DNA of 64,000 nt from Carposina sasakii. Its lineage: Eukaryota; Arthropoda; Insecta; Lepidoptera; Carposinidae. Position 1 is the stretch's first letter. The number at the start of each line of letters is the position of its first letter. The stretch spans positions 5,332,001 through 5,396,000 of the forward strand of contig CP053169.1 in the NCBI GenBank assembly GCA_014607495.2, written 5' to 3'. Of the stretch, positions 7,188-22,100 are shown piece by piece. Below the pieces are notes generated by a model. That model worked only from the letters and a program-made list of their open reading frames with translations, did not search any database and was not told where the DNA came from. The translations under genes were made by a program, and so were the position numbers.

Positions 7188-10100
7188 CTGCAAGGAAACA
7201 AGCGCTAGAGTGTTTTGCATACGATATCTAAAACAAAAACTAAGTTAACAGTGTTAAACAATTAATAAAAAAAATGTAATGCATGCATACCTTTGAGGCA
7301 GCGTATACAGTCAGTAGAGGGCTCGGAATGATCGAAGATGCTGAACCAATGTTGATGACCACGCCCTTCTTCCTCTCCACCATACCTGGCAGCACGAGAC
7401 TGGTGACTTTGGTTACGGAGACCATGTTCGCTCTAATCAAGTTTGTCACCAACTGCTCCCTGCGAAAAATAAAACTTGATTAGTTTTATTTACATTATTT
7501 CATACATACTCGTACATATACCTATACATTAGCCGCGTGGTGCCGGCAGAGTAGCCTTTGTACCACCCCATGCCTGCTCTTGGGTATCGTACGAGGCGAT
7601 TAAGGGTTTCCGGGAGGCGGGCAGCAGCGCCTCCCGTGCTGACAACATAGTCAGAAAATCACACTGCGGTCACCAACCTGCCTGCCCAGCGTGGTGACTA
7701 TGTGCAAAACCCCCCTGTGTCAGTAGCTTTGTGGCGTGCCCTGGGGGAGGCCTACGTCCAGCAGTGGACTGCAATAGGCAGAAGACGAAGACAAACATAT
7801 ACATACGGATGTGTTACCAAAATGGGGTAGCCAGAATTGTAAGATCATTTAGGAGATTCTAAAGCCACGTTTAGCATAGAATTTAATTACCTATCAATAT
7901 TTTTTACTATAATATTGTAAGTTACGATACGAAAGTTGTTTTATTTTCATGTTTCTAAAAGTGATATTGAAAAGTATACAATATACATGTACACAGTATC
8001 CATATAATAGTCTTGTCCCTATAATGCATAACAATTAACAGTTATGTCACTGTTTGTCGATCTTGTATCAAAGTGGTAATCAATCAAACGCCTGTCTTAT
8101 TTATAACGATCAATTAATTATCCATTACAGTAAGTGGAAATTTGTATGAATTTATGTAGGTAGGTGAATTGAACATCTAAACTGCATCTTCGCAAGTAAA
8201 AGAGGCTCGGTAATAAAATATACCTGTAGATTTTATATTCATTGTATAGATTTTCAACTTCTTTAGTATAAGAGTACCTACAACAACTTTTAGCACAGTG
8301 GTTGAACTAAATAAAAATTGTTAAGATATAAAAAATACATAACAAGTAATTTTATTCAGACGGCATGAAGTTCATTGAGTGAACAAAGATCCGGATTCAA
8401 GTAAGATTCTAAAGATTATCTCATACATAGTGTAACATAAGGGGTATATTAAGCGAAATGCTATAAAATATTGCCTACTACAGAAAACCTATCCATATGA
8501 GACATATTTAATTTTCCAGATAGCATAATGAATTTCTAAATACTTAGCTCAGGAATTTTAATTGAATACAATCATAAAAAAAAAAACATGAGATTTCGAA
8601 TTTTGTTACCTTTCGCCATAGTGGGCTCTTTTCATAGCATTGCTGTTAAGATACCTCTTTTGTTACACCCTGTAAATTTGTCATTAACACCATAGTTTAT
8701 TATCATGTACACTGATACAGTTTAAATTCCCTAACGACCCAAACTTGACCTTAAAACTAACTTAAATCTCCAATCTAAGTTAATCGAATACTAAAAGCAA
8801 GCCAGAACCTCATTTATGGGGCTCAGTGCGTGTGCAAGACCACTAACAGTTGGAAAGGATCATTAGGCAGAACGAGCTATTAGTGGTAATGTCGGGAACA
8901 GTGATTATATTAATTCCGGGGACAAACAGGTCACGTGGGATGACAAGAACATGCCTGAGATCCGAATAGTTCTGTCGGCCTGGAATTGTTTCGATCGGCT
9001 CTCCGTTTTCGCACCTAATCGTCGGCAATGATTGGACGGTGAAAATGGCGTTAGGGCACTGCTGTTAAAGTGTCGTTATTGATAAAGCGACAGGTTGAAA
9101 TCTAATTCTAGCCGCATAGTGGATGAAAATTTGCATCTGCCTACAGCCAAAATTTATTACGGAATAAGAAAGGTGAGATTTTTTAACATTATGCTTTCTA
9201 GTCGAATGTTATTTTAGAAAGAATTTGATGATCCGTAAACTGGAATCTAAACGTGTTTAATAACCAGCAACTTTGACCATAATACTAGGTAATAAAATCA
9301 ATATAACAGCAAAGTAAAAAAATACCTTACACCACCATCCAGCCTTTCATCTATATGAAGAATATCTCACACCTCAAACACGTCGTCGTCGCTCCAAACG
9401 CGACGATATCTATCTTCAAATAATATTTCAATCGAACACTTATTTCATACGGCAATACGCGAGCACCTGGGCTCTTTAGATTCGTTCCGAAACGTCTCGC
9501 GGTGTGCTCCGTTCAATTTCACCGCAGGGAACTTGCAGGATATTAGAAGGTAACAGCCATTGAGAAGCAATTCGGTTTTCGAATGAATTTCGGCTGATAT
9601 ATAGCTGAGCGCTTTGGTATAGGATTATATAAAGTTAGGGTTACCGAGATGAAATAGGTATCTACAAAATTTTCTAAACTTATATGTGTAACCCACAAGG
9701 AAACTAGGTACCCAAATTAAAGTGTGTCTCTTTATAATCATCTTAAAAATAAAAAAACATTGTGCTGAGGGATTCAGCTTTGTTTGCCGAGATTTGGCTA
9801 GTGTATAGCTATCGGAATGAAGAATAACGTTGCCAATATGTAATTTAGAAAAGAGATGGTAAAATTCGTCATCCGAGTAATTGACCCGGTGGCTTAGTGG
9901 TTATAGCGGCTGGCACGGTTTGCAGTGATCGTGGGTTCGATTCCCACTCGGGTGAAGAATTTTTTCCATTTTCTTTATTAATAATTTTATAATCATGATA
10001 ATGTCTAGGACGTGGTAATATAAAGTACAAATACCATATTTCTCTATAGACCCACAATTTTCCAAGTAGATGAAATGAAATGATTAGTTATTGCTCAAAA

Positions 10101-13100
10101 TATGACGCAATAACTTTATTATTACATTATTAGATCAGAGACATGTTTTATCAAAAAACGTGGCATGCAAACATTTTAATTTAAGTATTCAAAAATATCA
10201 CAATAGATAATTATGCCGCGTGGTGCCGGCAGAGTAGAATTCGTACCACCCCATGCCTGCCCGTGGGTATCGTACGAGGCGATTAAGGGTTTCCAGGAGG
10301 TGGGCAGCAGCGCCTCCCGTGTTGACAACATAGTCCAAAATACAAACTGCGGTCACCAACCCGCCTGCCCAGCGTGGTGACTATGGGCAAATACCCCCTA
10401 TGGCAGTCTTGTGGCGTGCCCTGGGGGAGGCCTACGTCCAGCAGTGGACTACAATAGGCTGATGATGATGACGATACTTTCGTATTTCTATGTTGAATAG
10501 AAAGAACAGAAACAGAATACAAAACGCAACTGCATACTACATACTAAAATAGATTCTAGATTTGTTTAAATTGCTGTTTTACTACAAAGGAAAATGTTTT
10601 CATGATATTTATATTTTCGATATCATTACATTCTTTGAGAGTAAATATTTTTTTTACTTAAGTATAATTTATTTTGTTAATCTTTTGGCGAGGCGAGATA
10701 ACATTAATATTACTTCTTAGAATAGAGGTAACAGACATTATTAAGAAGGACGACACCCAGAGCACCAGAAAGGTGACTTTAATTCTAAACTTACGTACAA
10801 GATGAATTAAAAAGATTTAGACATGAGATACCTCGTGAATTAACATCACTGTTTATGAATCAAACAAGAGTTAGTTAAAATTCAAATTACATTCATTTAC
10901 GACATCAAAGCACATCAAAGTGGTCTAGTGACGAAAACTTTGAGGGTGAATACCCAAGGTTCTAAGTTGATAAGAGTAATATCATTCGATCTAGGCAGAT
11001 AAAATAGTTTAGTTCGTTTAATTAGCCCTTAGATAATGACCTAAAAATAAAATTTCAACCAAAAGATGATTTAAAAAAAGTTGCCATCAAAAAAGTTCAA
11101 ATAATTGATCAACCCTAATGGAGAGTCGCAAGTGATCCAAAAAACAGAAATATGTCACACAATAACCAATAAGCCCATTTAATTAGTCATAGATGCGCCC
11201 GATACAATTGGCGCGGAGAGTAAAAAATACTGATAATCAAATCAAAAATATAATACATTTCCTGCGAGTAATAACACTGTCGTATAACTCTACACAATGG
11301 TACTTGTTCAGCATTTTAGTATTTGCCTGGCTGTCACCCACACCCTGTATAATACTTACTGAAACTTAATCGGCTGAAAAATCATCTTATGGTTTGACAA
11401 AGTTAAAACTGTGTAATATTTTTGACTTTATGAAATATGTTAACGTGGACGAGGGATCTCTTTCATGATCCTGCAGTTCTGGTTACCCCATTTTGGAAAC
11501 ACAGCCGTGAGTAATTTAATATCTTATTTAATATATTAAAACAAAGTCGCAATTTGGACGTTACACGTAAAGGAGAAGAATTGGCTGTACATCAAACATG
11601 TTTTTTTGGACTACAGAGAAAAGTCTGTCAAATAAAAAAAAATTAAAATGTCAACATAAAAACAGGCCAAGAATCAAAATAAAAAATTCTGTAATAAAAT
11701 CCATGTAATATGGTCTCTGAGGAAACCATAATCAAATAGAATGCAGTTTAACAATCTTAACAATTTATTGGCCAGCAATAACCGAATAAATCAATATATT
11801 CTAAATGTGAAATAAATACAAGCTTACAAAATGAACCTAAATAGTATCTGAATCAACACAATGTTCCTGAAATAATGGAGAAAATTTGCAAAGGTGCTAC
11901 TGAAAACTGCCAATTTAGAACCTCCATAGCTGAAATGCTGATAATAGTTGGATCGATATCACTGCTGGCATTTCTAGTATTTATGATATCTAACATTGCT
12001 GAGAACCGTCCGTGCGTTTAACTGCAACTAGGCTGGAAGACGAGATATCCTCGTTTCCAATAAAGTGTACACCCTAATCTATTGTGTTTCTTTACTCAAA
12101 TGTGTTAGTTTTCAATCCTGCAACCATATTCAGGTAAGTATAAGTTACCTTAAAATTTCTTTCGAAAAAAGTATAATATAGAAACATTATTAATAATTCT
12201 CTTCATATTCTGGTCAAAATGCATAAAGTCTACAACTAGAATTCTTTGAGCGCCGATTTTTTCAATGGACATAATATAGCCTATCTGAAGACACTATCTT
12301 GATCAACTTTCAGAAAAAGACAGCATTAACATTATTCTTCAGATAGGCTATAGCTGACCATTGGAATAATTGGTGCTGTGATGGTAGATCGTGCAATTTA
12401 ATGTAAAAACGTAAAAAATATTGATCACAAAACTATATTATTCCGACATTCACTGTTATCTCCCGGTCACCATGGTTACCGGTGGCAGGCTAAGCTCTAG
12501 TAACGCAAGCCAGCCGAAGGATGGGCGATATACATCCTACAGTGCTAAATATATAAGTTAAAATCTTGTGGTTATTCAAATATTTATATCTTTACATTAG
12601 CATAAAACATTATTGTAATACGAATGTAATCGACATTACAATACAGTCGGTTCAAAGTTTATTTTAACATGCTCACTCCACACAACAAGAAGTGGACTGA
12701 CGTAAGGTGTTGTCCCACATACTTTATAAAGATCCACATTTACTTTACAATACTTACATATATCATAATATCACGCCTTTATCCCTTACGGGGTAAGCAG
12801 AGCACCAAGGCGCGATAGTACCACATGGTGCCACTTCTGACCAAATTTGAGGGTATAGTTGAGATGTACACGTAAAAAATAGTTTAATTACTATGTAAAT
12901 TACATAGGCTATTAGGTACGAAAGCAGTTTTTATATATTTTAATGTGATCCTAATGTAAGCTAGCTTGCCTTAAATTCCGTAACTGATTATATAGTCCTT
13001 CACTGGAACTGGGTTACTGAATAGTCTTTCAATAAAAAAAATATATCGATAAAATTTATGCACACAATAATCGACGTACCTACCCATTTTATTAATTACT

Positions 13101-16100
13101 AGAGGTCGCCTACGACTTTGTCCGCGTGAACTTCGCAATTATCTTTCTTTACCGTTCCCGTCAGAATTTCGGGATTTTCTTAGAGGACATCTACCTTCGT
13201 ATTACCTACCTAATTTCATTTTCAGTACTCAATTAGTTTTCGAGATTTCGTGATGAAGTCACATTTCGCTCTTACAATATAGATTACAGACATCACATAT
13301 CATGTTACAAACACGTAATAAGTATAAACTATATTTGTTATATCTGTCACCATTTTATAACGTGTGAAGTGTGAATACATTGATTTTCAATTGGCAATAG
13401 AACAAATAGATTTTATACTACAATCATGTGATGTTAATAATATACATACGTACATTGAAGGATCAGACATTTTACTGTCCGGTAAACAAGTGAGTATGAG
13501 GTTCAGTCCAATCATTCTGAATCTTTTGTAGATATCTAATGTATCGCTCGGTGACCTAATAAGCAACTATAAAGTATTAAAACTAATAGAAATATCAAGC
13601 GAACATAATAAACTCACCGTTCGGGCATGTCCAGGTAGTACTCCGGGTAAGGATAGGATATACCGACATTGTTGACTAGTGTACCGATCTCAAGATCAGT
13701 GATGTCTTTGGAAATTTTCTCGTAGATGTGCTCCCCTTCACTGAAATCCGCTTGAATTATCTTTGTAGCTACTTTGTAGTCCTTTTCTGTTGAATAAAAT
13801 ATAATTGAATTGGTAAGAATGGTCTTTTCTTTAATTATGGCATAGTAAGTAAGTACAATAAATTGTAATATATTCATCTCTTAGACGATGAGCTAACAAG
13901 TAGTCATTTCTCTTTTGAATTGGGCTCCCTATGCTAAACGTGGCCTTGGGATTTTGGAAGCGCAGCCGTGTGCATTATGTGTGTAAATTCTAGTTTGCGG
14001 CTATAAAAAACGCCTCAACCAGGAATAGAACCAGGGTTATCTAGAAGACTGAGTCAAGCCTAAAGAAGCCTCGCATCGTGTCTCTGATTTTTGTGGTCAA
14101 GTCAATATACCAGTTTGATGATCTCCGACCGTATTTCGGCCAAGGCGACCAATCTCTACGGGGATTGGCCAGGTACGCAGGAGATATTATAGTGCACAAG
14201 CGTGTGCGCAAACACAGATGCACTCTCTATTCCGTTACTCTCATAGTCCGATGGGACGGAAAGCCGACACGACCGGAAAGAGATCAGGCGCAGGACCAAC
14301 GGTTTTACGTGCTTTCCGGCACAGGCCCGTGACTGGGATCGAACTTACGCCTCCCGCTTGGAAGGTGCACGTCTTAACCACTGGGCTATTACCGCTTATA
14401 TACCAGTACCGCACAATTATACCATTTCTTATAAAGTATCTAAGTAGTTTGTTATATTTAGTTAACCAGAGTAAGTAATCAAAATAAATGTCTGCATTTA
14501 AGGAACTTAAAAAAGTGTTAGGCACGAGAACCTTTGGTGGTCAGATGGCCCAGTTATTAGGTTAATAAACCCTAATTTTGAAATTAAAAGCACTTTTATA
14601 GTTCACGATCACAAGCCGTGAATTTCATGTCATAATGCCAAGGTACACTACAAATATTCAATTTAAGACCATAATTATTTCACATATGAGATAACCCGAG
14701 TTGACATTTAAGATAAATGTTATGCTTCCATACCGCATTTCCTCAGGTACAAATATATAATTATAATAAACTCAGACGGCGAATCGTGTCACAATCTAAT
14801 TTACGTAAGTTTTAAAGATGGAAACGACCTGTCAAACGTTCAGTTAAATGTGAGTTAAAAGGTACTCGTACTTTATGTACGGCGCTGAGTTAAAAATACA
14901 TACATACATATAATCACGCCTTTATCCCTTACGGGGTAGGCAGAGCACCAAGGGCCGATAGGACCACATAGTTAAAAATGTTTACTATAAAACATATCTA
15001 TATTGAGTCCATAATTATGGAGAACTTGTGGACGCCCGTGACTTCATCCGCGTGGACTGCAGAAAAAATAAAATGTCGAAATTATCCGGGATAAAAAGTA
15101 GCCTATGTGATCCAGGGTGTCAGCTAAATCCATACCAAATTTTATTAAAATCGCTCCAGCCGTTTTTACGTGAAAGAGTAACAAACATCCATCCATCCTC
15201 AATACTCACAAACTTTCACGTTTCTAATATTAATACGAGTAGGATATTTACTTACCTATTTCTTCGGCGGTAGTTTTAAGTTTGTCTATTGATCGGCTGA
15301 CTAGAACAATATCACAGCCGCGCGCAGCCAGCTAAAACAATAAAAATACAATAAATATTTCAAATCTTACATTTTCATGTATTTAGTTCTATCTATACAG
15401 GGTGTGTGTGATAGCCAGGCAAATACTGAAATACCGAACAAGTACCACTTTTGATTCTTTATTGGGCTTGATCAGTATTTTGAACTTTTTTGGAACCAAC
15501 TTTTTTTTTTAAATCATCCATAGGTTAAAATTTTGTTTTTAATCAGTACTTCTTAAATGAACCACACAATTATTTTCCTGAAAAAAGGTAGAAAATGTCG
15601 GAAAATTTTGGAATTCTCCTGCGAAAATTTTCAGTTATTTTCACCTCAGAATCATGGTCTGAACTCGCGCTATCACTTCCACCCTGTATATGAATTGATA
15701 TAATATTTTTTTATTAATTAATTTAATAAAACTTCAATCATAATATGCTCAACCAACGGAAAAACTACAGGCGCGATAATTAGGCACATATAATTAATAA
15801 TATTTTAATTATATTTATTTAGAGTAACGGCCAATTTCAATACTAGAGAGAGATTGAAAAGAAACTCGGATTTTTTATTCAAAATTTGAAATTTTGTATG
15901 AAAACAATTGAACATATAATCTGAAATAGGTACATATGCAAAAAATCTCTCGAGATCGTTATTGAAATTGGTTGTAAGTAGAACTAAAAACTATCCAATG
16001 GAACTAGTGGTATACGCTTCTATCGACTGGTATACCTTCGGAGTTAAAGTATAATATGATAATAAAACTGTTTCTATACCAATACACTGTCCGGTACTGA

Positions 16101-19100
16101 ACATAAAGTATAGAAAAGCTAGCTTTACTCCGAAGCCTATCGCCTGCATCGGGTATGTTGAAGGGATTTACTGTATATTTATGGTCTGTGATAAAATGCT
16201 GGCAGGACCATAGCGCAGATATTCTATAACTAGATATTTAAATATCTAGCGAGGCGCTGTAGTTAGATTTATACATACATTTACACGAGGTGTGGGGTAA
16301 GCACGAACCATTTTACGCGGCGCGGCATAACGCTAGCGACTCGCTAGCAAATTCTATGGGAATTGACAGTTTGACGCTAGCGTTACGGACTATCGAGAGG
16401 TTCGTGCTTACCCCTTTGTTTACACAATGGGGTGTCAAAACTGCAGGATCACGAATAAGATCCAAGAACCACGCAAAGCGAGGCTAGGTTTAAAAATTAA
16501 ACTAGGTACAGTTACTCATTGTCTGAGAGAACATCTCTGAGTTCCTTAGTTGACTCTTACGGCATGCACGGAAGGAGATGCAGCTGATGTATTCTAGTGA
16601 ATATTCAATACTTATGTAGCTTTGTCAGAAAGTCAATTTTAAACTTGATTTTGTTAATTACAGCCTTGTCAAGTAAAGTTTTAGTCAGGGGACCAAAGAA
16701 GAACTTTTAACCAGTTTTATTTATTACTAGTGGACGCCCGGGACTTCGTCCGCGTGGACTACAGAAACACAAAATGTCGAAATTATCCGAGATAAAAACA
16801 TTTTCCCAGAAAAATCGTATATGTTAAGTGGGACCTGTCACAATATATTCCTGAAAACTGCATTGAAATCGGTTCAGCAGATTAGCGTGCACAAACCGAC
16901 AAACAGACAAAAATTCCAAAAATTATTCTTTTGGGTACTATTGCGTTGATAAAGGTCTCCTATAATATTTTTATATCATATATCTTCCATGTACAGACAG
17001 CGATCCGTTATGTACACTTTATAATATGTTTAGATAGACTTTAGTTAAAAAATTATTTGTTGCACTGTCAGAAATAAAGCAAGTACTCTAAGATCATCAT
17101 CAGATGAGACACAGGAGATGAACATATTTTGTAATGTTTGAAGCAATAAAGTAAATATGAAGTATAAGTATGTATGTACATTATTTTCGGACTTTAAACG
17201 CAAAGTGTATTTATTCATTGCTCTCGAGGTTACATATTTCTGGCGTTGTTTCTATAGTATTGTATGGAAATTTATTTAAATAATCTGAAAATCTTGACAT
17301 GAATATTGGATGTATCATGCTACAAGCCAGTTAAAAATTATGTTTTTCTCGTTTTTTTTTAGTAACAAATAGGCTAGGTGATACAAGCCTTCGTCGCCGT
17401 ATAATTTTAATCAAAAGTTATGTAAATATATTACCTCTAGCTAAAAAGTAAGTATCATTGAGTTCATGATCATGATCTCTGATCGTATTTCGGTCAAGGC
17501 GACCAATCTCTACGGAGATCGGCCAGGTACGCAGGAGATATTATAGTACACAAGTGTGTGCAAAAACACAGATGCACCCTTTATTCCGTTACTCTCATAG
17601 TCCGATGGGACGGAAAGCCAAGACGACCGGAGAGAGATCAGGCGCAGGACCAACGGTTTTACGTGCATTCCGAGGCACGAGCTAAGTGACAAATTTGCAA
17701 CATTAAAATCTGTACAAGAAATAAATTCATTGGTACAGGCCCGAGAATGGGATCGAACTTACGCCTCCTGCTTAGAAGGGCTATCACCGCCCATAAATTC
17801 ATTAAGTGCATAAAGTACATCTGGCCTGCTATGCTGGATAGGATAGGTACCACATTTTGGGAATACATATGTGTGTATGTAGGTATTTTTCATACGGGTA
17901 CTTATTTATATTTTCTTACCTCTCTCGCGTATTGTTTTCCTATTCCATCCGTGCATCCAGTTATTACTGCAACAAAAATAAATCCATATTAATTATTGTA
18001 TTTTTAGCCGATTTAGACTGTCCAATACCGTTCCAATAGACAAATAAAGTAACTTTTATTCAAACATGGGCTTAAGGTTGTGCCGCTTAGTTTTGGGCGA
18101 AGCGTCAACTACTAAGGCTCAATTTACACTGCCGCGGAATGGAACGGAAGCTACTTTTTGCTACGTAATCGTATAGCATAAAGAACTTTATATCAATCGT
18201 GTAACACACAGATTAAATACGAGCCTAAATTGGACGCGCGTCTTCCGCGAAATCCTCGCGCATTCTTGTAAATACTCCGGTGATTTGACGTATCGGAATT
18301 TGGAAATTGACGCTGATGATATAAACTTCATTATGCTATATACGATTTCGTTGCAAAAATTAGCTTCCGTTACATTCAGCGATGTTGTAAATTGAGCCTA
18401 AGCGATAAATGAGCGGTAGTCGTAAGCTCGCTGACAGCAAGCTGTCTGCTGTGTTATTTCATAGAAATAAAAAAATTCTGATATCTTCTAGTAGTAAACT
18501 CAATAACAGAACATGTTACCTTTAATAAAACATAAAGTAAATGTAATATACGTCTTATTTTATCGTAAAAATCGTATCGTATCTTACAGGAATTAAAAAA
18601 AAGGTTATTTAGAATTTCTTTATGACTGTAAACTCTAAATCTATTAGGTAAAGTATATCTATTTTTGTATATAAATAAACACAAAACTAGAAATCCATGA
18701 GGCAACAGACACATTACTCTCGATCTCTAAAGCACGTGCGCTACCGCGAATTCGACCTTGTCCTAACGGTACTAAAGCGGTTTTCCTTGAACTTGCCCGA
18801 TCGAGGTGAAAGCGGCATCCATTGATGGTCACTGGTACTGTTTTGATGTAGGAATTTAAACTTTATTCATATTAGCTAAGGTTATATATGTGATTGTAAT
18901 GTGTTATGTTTATACTTTCAGTTTAAGGTAGTGTTTTATTTTTCTCTGGCTTAGATTTTTTATATGGACGTATACAGAGGCCGTATTCATTATCATTTAT
19001 GGTACCAAGTAAGCATTTACAGAATCTCAAGAGTAAACGGCCCCTTAGGCTATATATATTTCCAGAATAGCTGGGCCGTCATAGCGGCCGTACCTATGTA

Positions 19101-22100
19101 CTAAGCAACAGGGCTTTTTACGGTGCCGACATGTAAAAAATTCCTTAACAGCCGCTATATTACGCTGCTGCTATCCTGGGAAATCTAAGCTTACGGGGAA
19201 GTAATAAGTTTGCAGTGACAGTGGAAATTCCTTTGCGATTGCTGTAGCGTTTTTTACAAACGATCAGCAATAGTTAATTTCAAAAAATGCGTTCGTATTA
19301 AGTACTAAGCTCACGAGTCATCATTTAGTTTTAGTCAACTTAGCTGATGACATCGCAATAAAACATTATTTCGATAAATCTGCTTTCCAATAGAAAAATT
19401 GATGCGTCGACATGGACAAAAACAATCTGTATCTACTACACTAGTTTTAATGTTTGTGAATTTATTGGAGTTAAAAATGAAAATTCGATTGAGTTTGATT
19501 ATTTTAAATATACAAACCTCTCCATTTCCGCGTGAAATATAACTTATATCGTAGGACCTTTATAAGGACAAGACATTTTTTCAGCATTCTCGCATGTTCA
19601 GCTGCTATAAATTAATTTTATATCTGGTCGACGTCCATTAAAATTTTCTTTAGTACCAAATTAATTACTCTCTAAGATGTTAAATACTGGGCGGGAATTT
19701 TAGGAATTTCATTATCTTGAGACGTTTAATTTATTTTGAAAATATAGCCACATTTCGGTGACAAGGGGAAGAGAGGCATGGGTTAATGTCTCACTATAAT
19801 TATAATACATATATACATACATATAATCACACCTTTATCCCTTACGGGGTAGGCAGAGTATCAAGGGCCGATAGAACCACATGGTGCCACTTCTGACCAA
19901 TTTTGAGGGTATAGTTGAGATGTACAAGTTCGGTTATTATTATAATAGTGTTGTATTTATAAAGTAAATACCCACACAACCGAGCAAGGAGGTATTCTTC
20001 ACTTATCCACTAGTGCCTTGCCTTGATCTAATATCGCATTTTAATCAAACCATTATAAAAATTGGAGTATTGGTTATTAATAAAGAAAATGGAAAAAATT
20101 CTTCACCCGAGTGGGAATCGAACCCACGACCACTGCAAACCGTACCAGCCGCTATAACCACTAAGCCCCGGGTCAATTACTCGGATGACGAATTTTAGCA
20201 TCTCTTTTCTAAATTACATATTGGCAACGTTATTCTTCATCCCGATAGCTATACATTAGCCAAATCTCGGCAAACAAAGCTGAATCCCTCAGCACAATGT
20301 TTAAAGATGAAACGATCAACCATATCCTAGCGGATTATATTAACGGAGAAGTGTTTTTATAAATTTATCTTAGTTCGAGATATTATTATTTTTAGTTTGA
20401 AGTAACATAGGTAAGGTACATAATTTTATCCTATTTGTATTATGATACTGTAGGAATTTAATCAAAACTATTATTAAAGGACGATGACCATGGTAGTACC
20501 AAACATCACTTAAGAAATGTTATTGGTGTAGTATTTTGATTGATTGTCCATTATCTCCTGAACTCCCTTAAAAAGCTCTATAGAAATTTATTATCGTACT
20601 AGTGAACGCCCGCGACTCCGTCCGCGTGGACTACAGAGAAAGAAAATGTCAAAATTATCCGGGATAAAAAGTGGCCTATATGTTAAGTGGGACCTGTCAC
20701 AATATATTTCTGAAAACTGTATCGAAATCGGTTCAGCCGTTTCTAAGATTAGCGTGCACAGACAAACATACAAACAGACAAAAATTTAAAAATCATTCTT
20801 TTGCGTACTACTGCGTTGATAAAGGTCTCCTATAATATTTTTTCTCATATATCTTCCATGTACAGACAGCGATCCGTTACATTTTTATTATATGTATAGA
20901 TATGTAAAGGATATTGCACACTTGATAGTGGAATTGACTAGACTCTAGACTCTTAGAATGTGCGAATATCTGTTCAGAAACCTACGAAGTAAATTAACAG
21001 TGACAAATTAACTATTTTATCTTTAGTACACGTGTGCAAGCGTTCTGAATTTTACTGATATGAATTTAATGATCTGATCTGACTAATGCAATCTGAATAT
21101 TAATAGTAAAAATTATCCTGATACCTAAACGATGCCGATAGCATTTGGGACGTCTATCGGCCAATTTCTATACAAGAGATCAAATAGAATCTCGGATTCT
21201 TTTATTCATAATTTGAAAATTTGTATGAAAACAATTGAAGATTAAATCTATGATATGCAAAAAGTCTCTCAAGATCAGTTATAGAAATTGGCGGTATAAG
21301 AGTACCCAAACTTTGCTCCATTTGTCAGCTTGATACGCGAAAACTTTTCTTACTACTAGATGCTACTAGGCACTGTCAACAGACGAGAATTTCCTCCAGA
21401 GAGAGCTTAAAAACTTTAAATATTCTCAAAGTGTAAATAAAGCTAAGTCAAACGGCAAAGTTATAGTTACAAACTGTAACATTTCTTCATTTTCCAACTA
21501 TTTAAATAAGTACGAGTACGTTGCGAAGAAATGGTCTCTGGGGTGAAATGCTTAGTTGAAAATTACAGACTAAATAAGTTCTTTGCACTCTAATAAAGTA
21601 GCAGAACTTTTATATGGGGCAAGTTTTAAATTTCAAAGTGCAGTTAACTAGTGTCTGCCATTAGTTTAACTTGAAAATTATAAAATTATTAATAAAGAAA
21701 ATGGAAAAAAATCTTCACCCGAGTGGGAATCGAACCCACGACCGCTGCAAACCGTGCCAGCCGCTATAACCACTAAGCCACCGGGTCAATTACTCGGATG
21801 ACGAATTTTACCATCTCTATTATTCATATACAAACGGATGTGTTCCCGAAATGGGATGGCCAGCACTGTAGGATCATCATGGAGACCCCACAGCCACGTT
21901 TAGAACATTGCAGTTAGATGTAAATACTCAAGTAAATAGTAAATAGTAATCACAAGTAAATAACTTATCGCCTGAGAGAATGTCCAAGTTCCTTGGTCGA
22001 GTCAACATACACAGAAGAAGATGCAGCCGATGTGTTCTAGTATTACCCCGCATCAGCACAGGAGTTGAAGTCAGGATAAAAGATAGAAAGGCTCATTTAT

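Noticed and set aside
6861..7248. Plus-strand ORFs of 83-115 codons
   Set aside because: Shadows of the HSD17B12-like exon 6 and its short intron.
9885..9957. Possible tRNA gene
   Set aside because: T-arm is perfect, but the anticodon arm does not fold and the acceptor stem has mismatches; the same block occurs several times with SINE flanks. The same holds for 14330-14398, 36811-36885 and 44395-44466.
10283..10522. 79-codon minus ORF and similar ones at 42055 and 55534
   Set aside because: All are antisense or sense readings of SINE-D copies.
18454..18714. 86-codon minus ORF in intron 1-2 region
   Set aside because: No motif, no start context support, AT-rich; no exon splice signals that fit.
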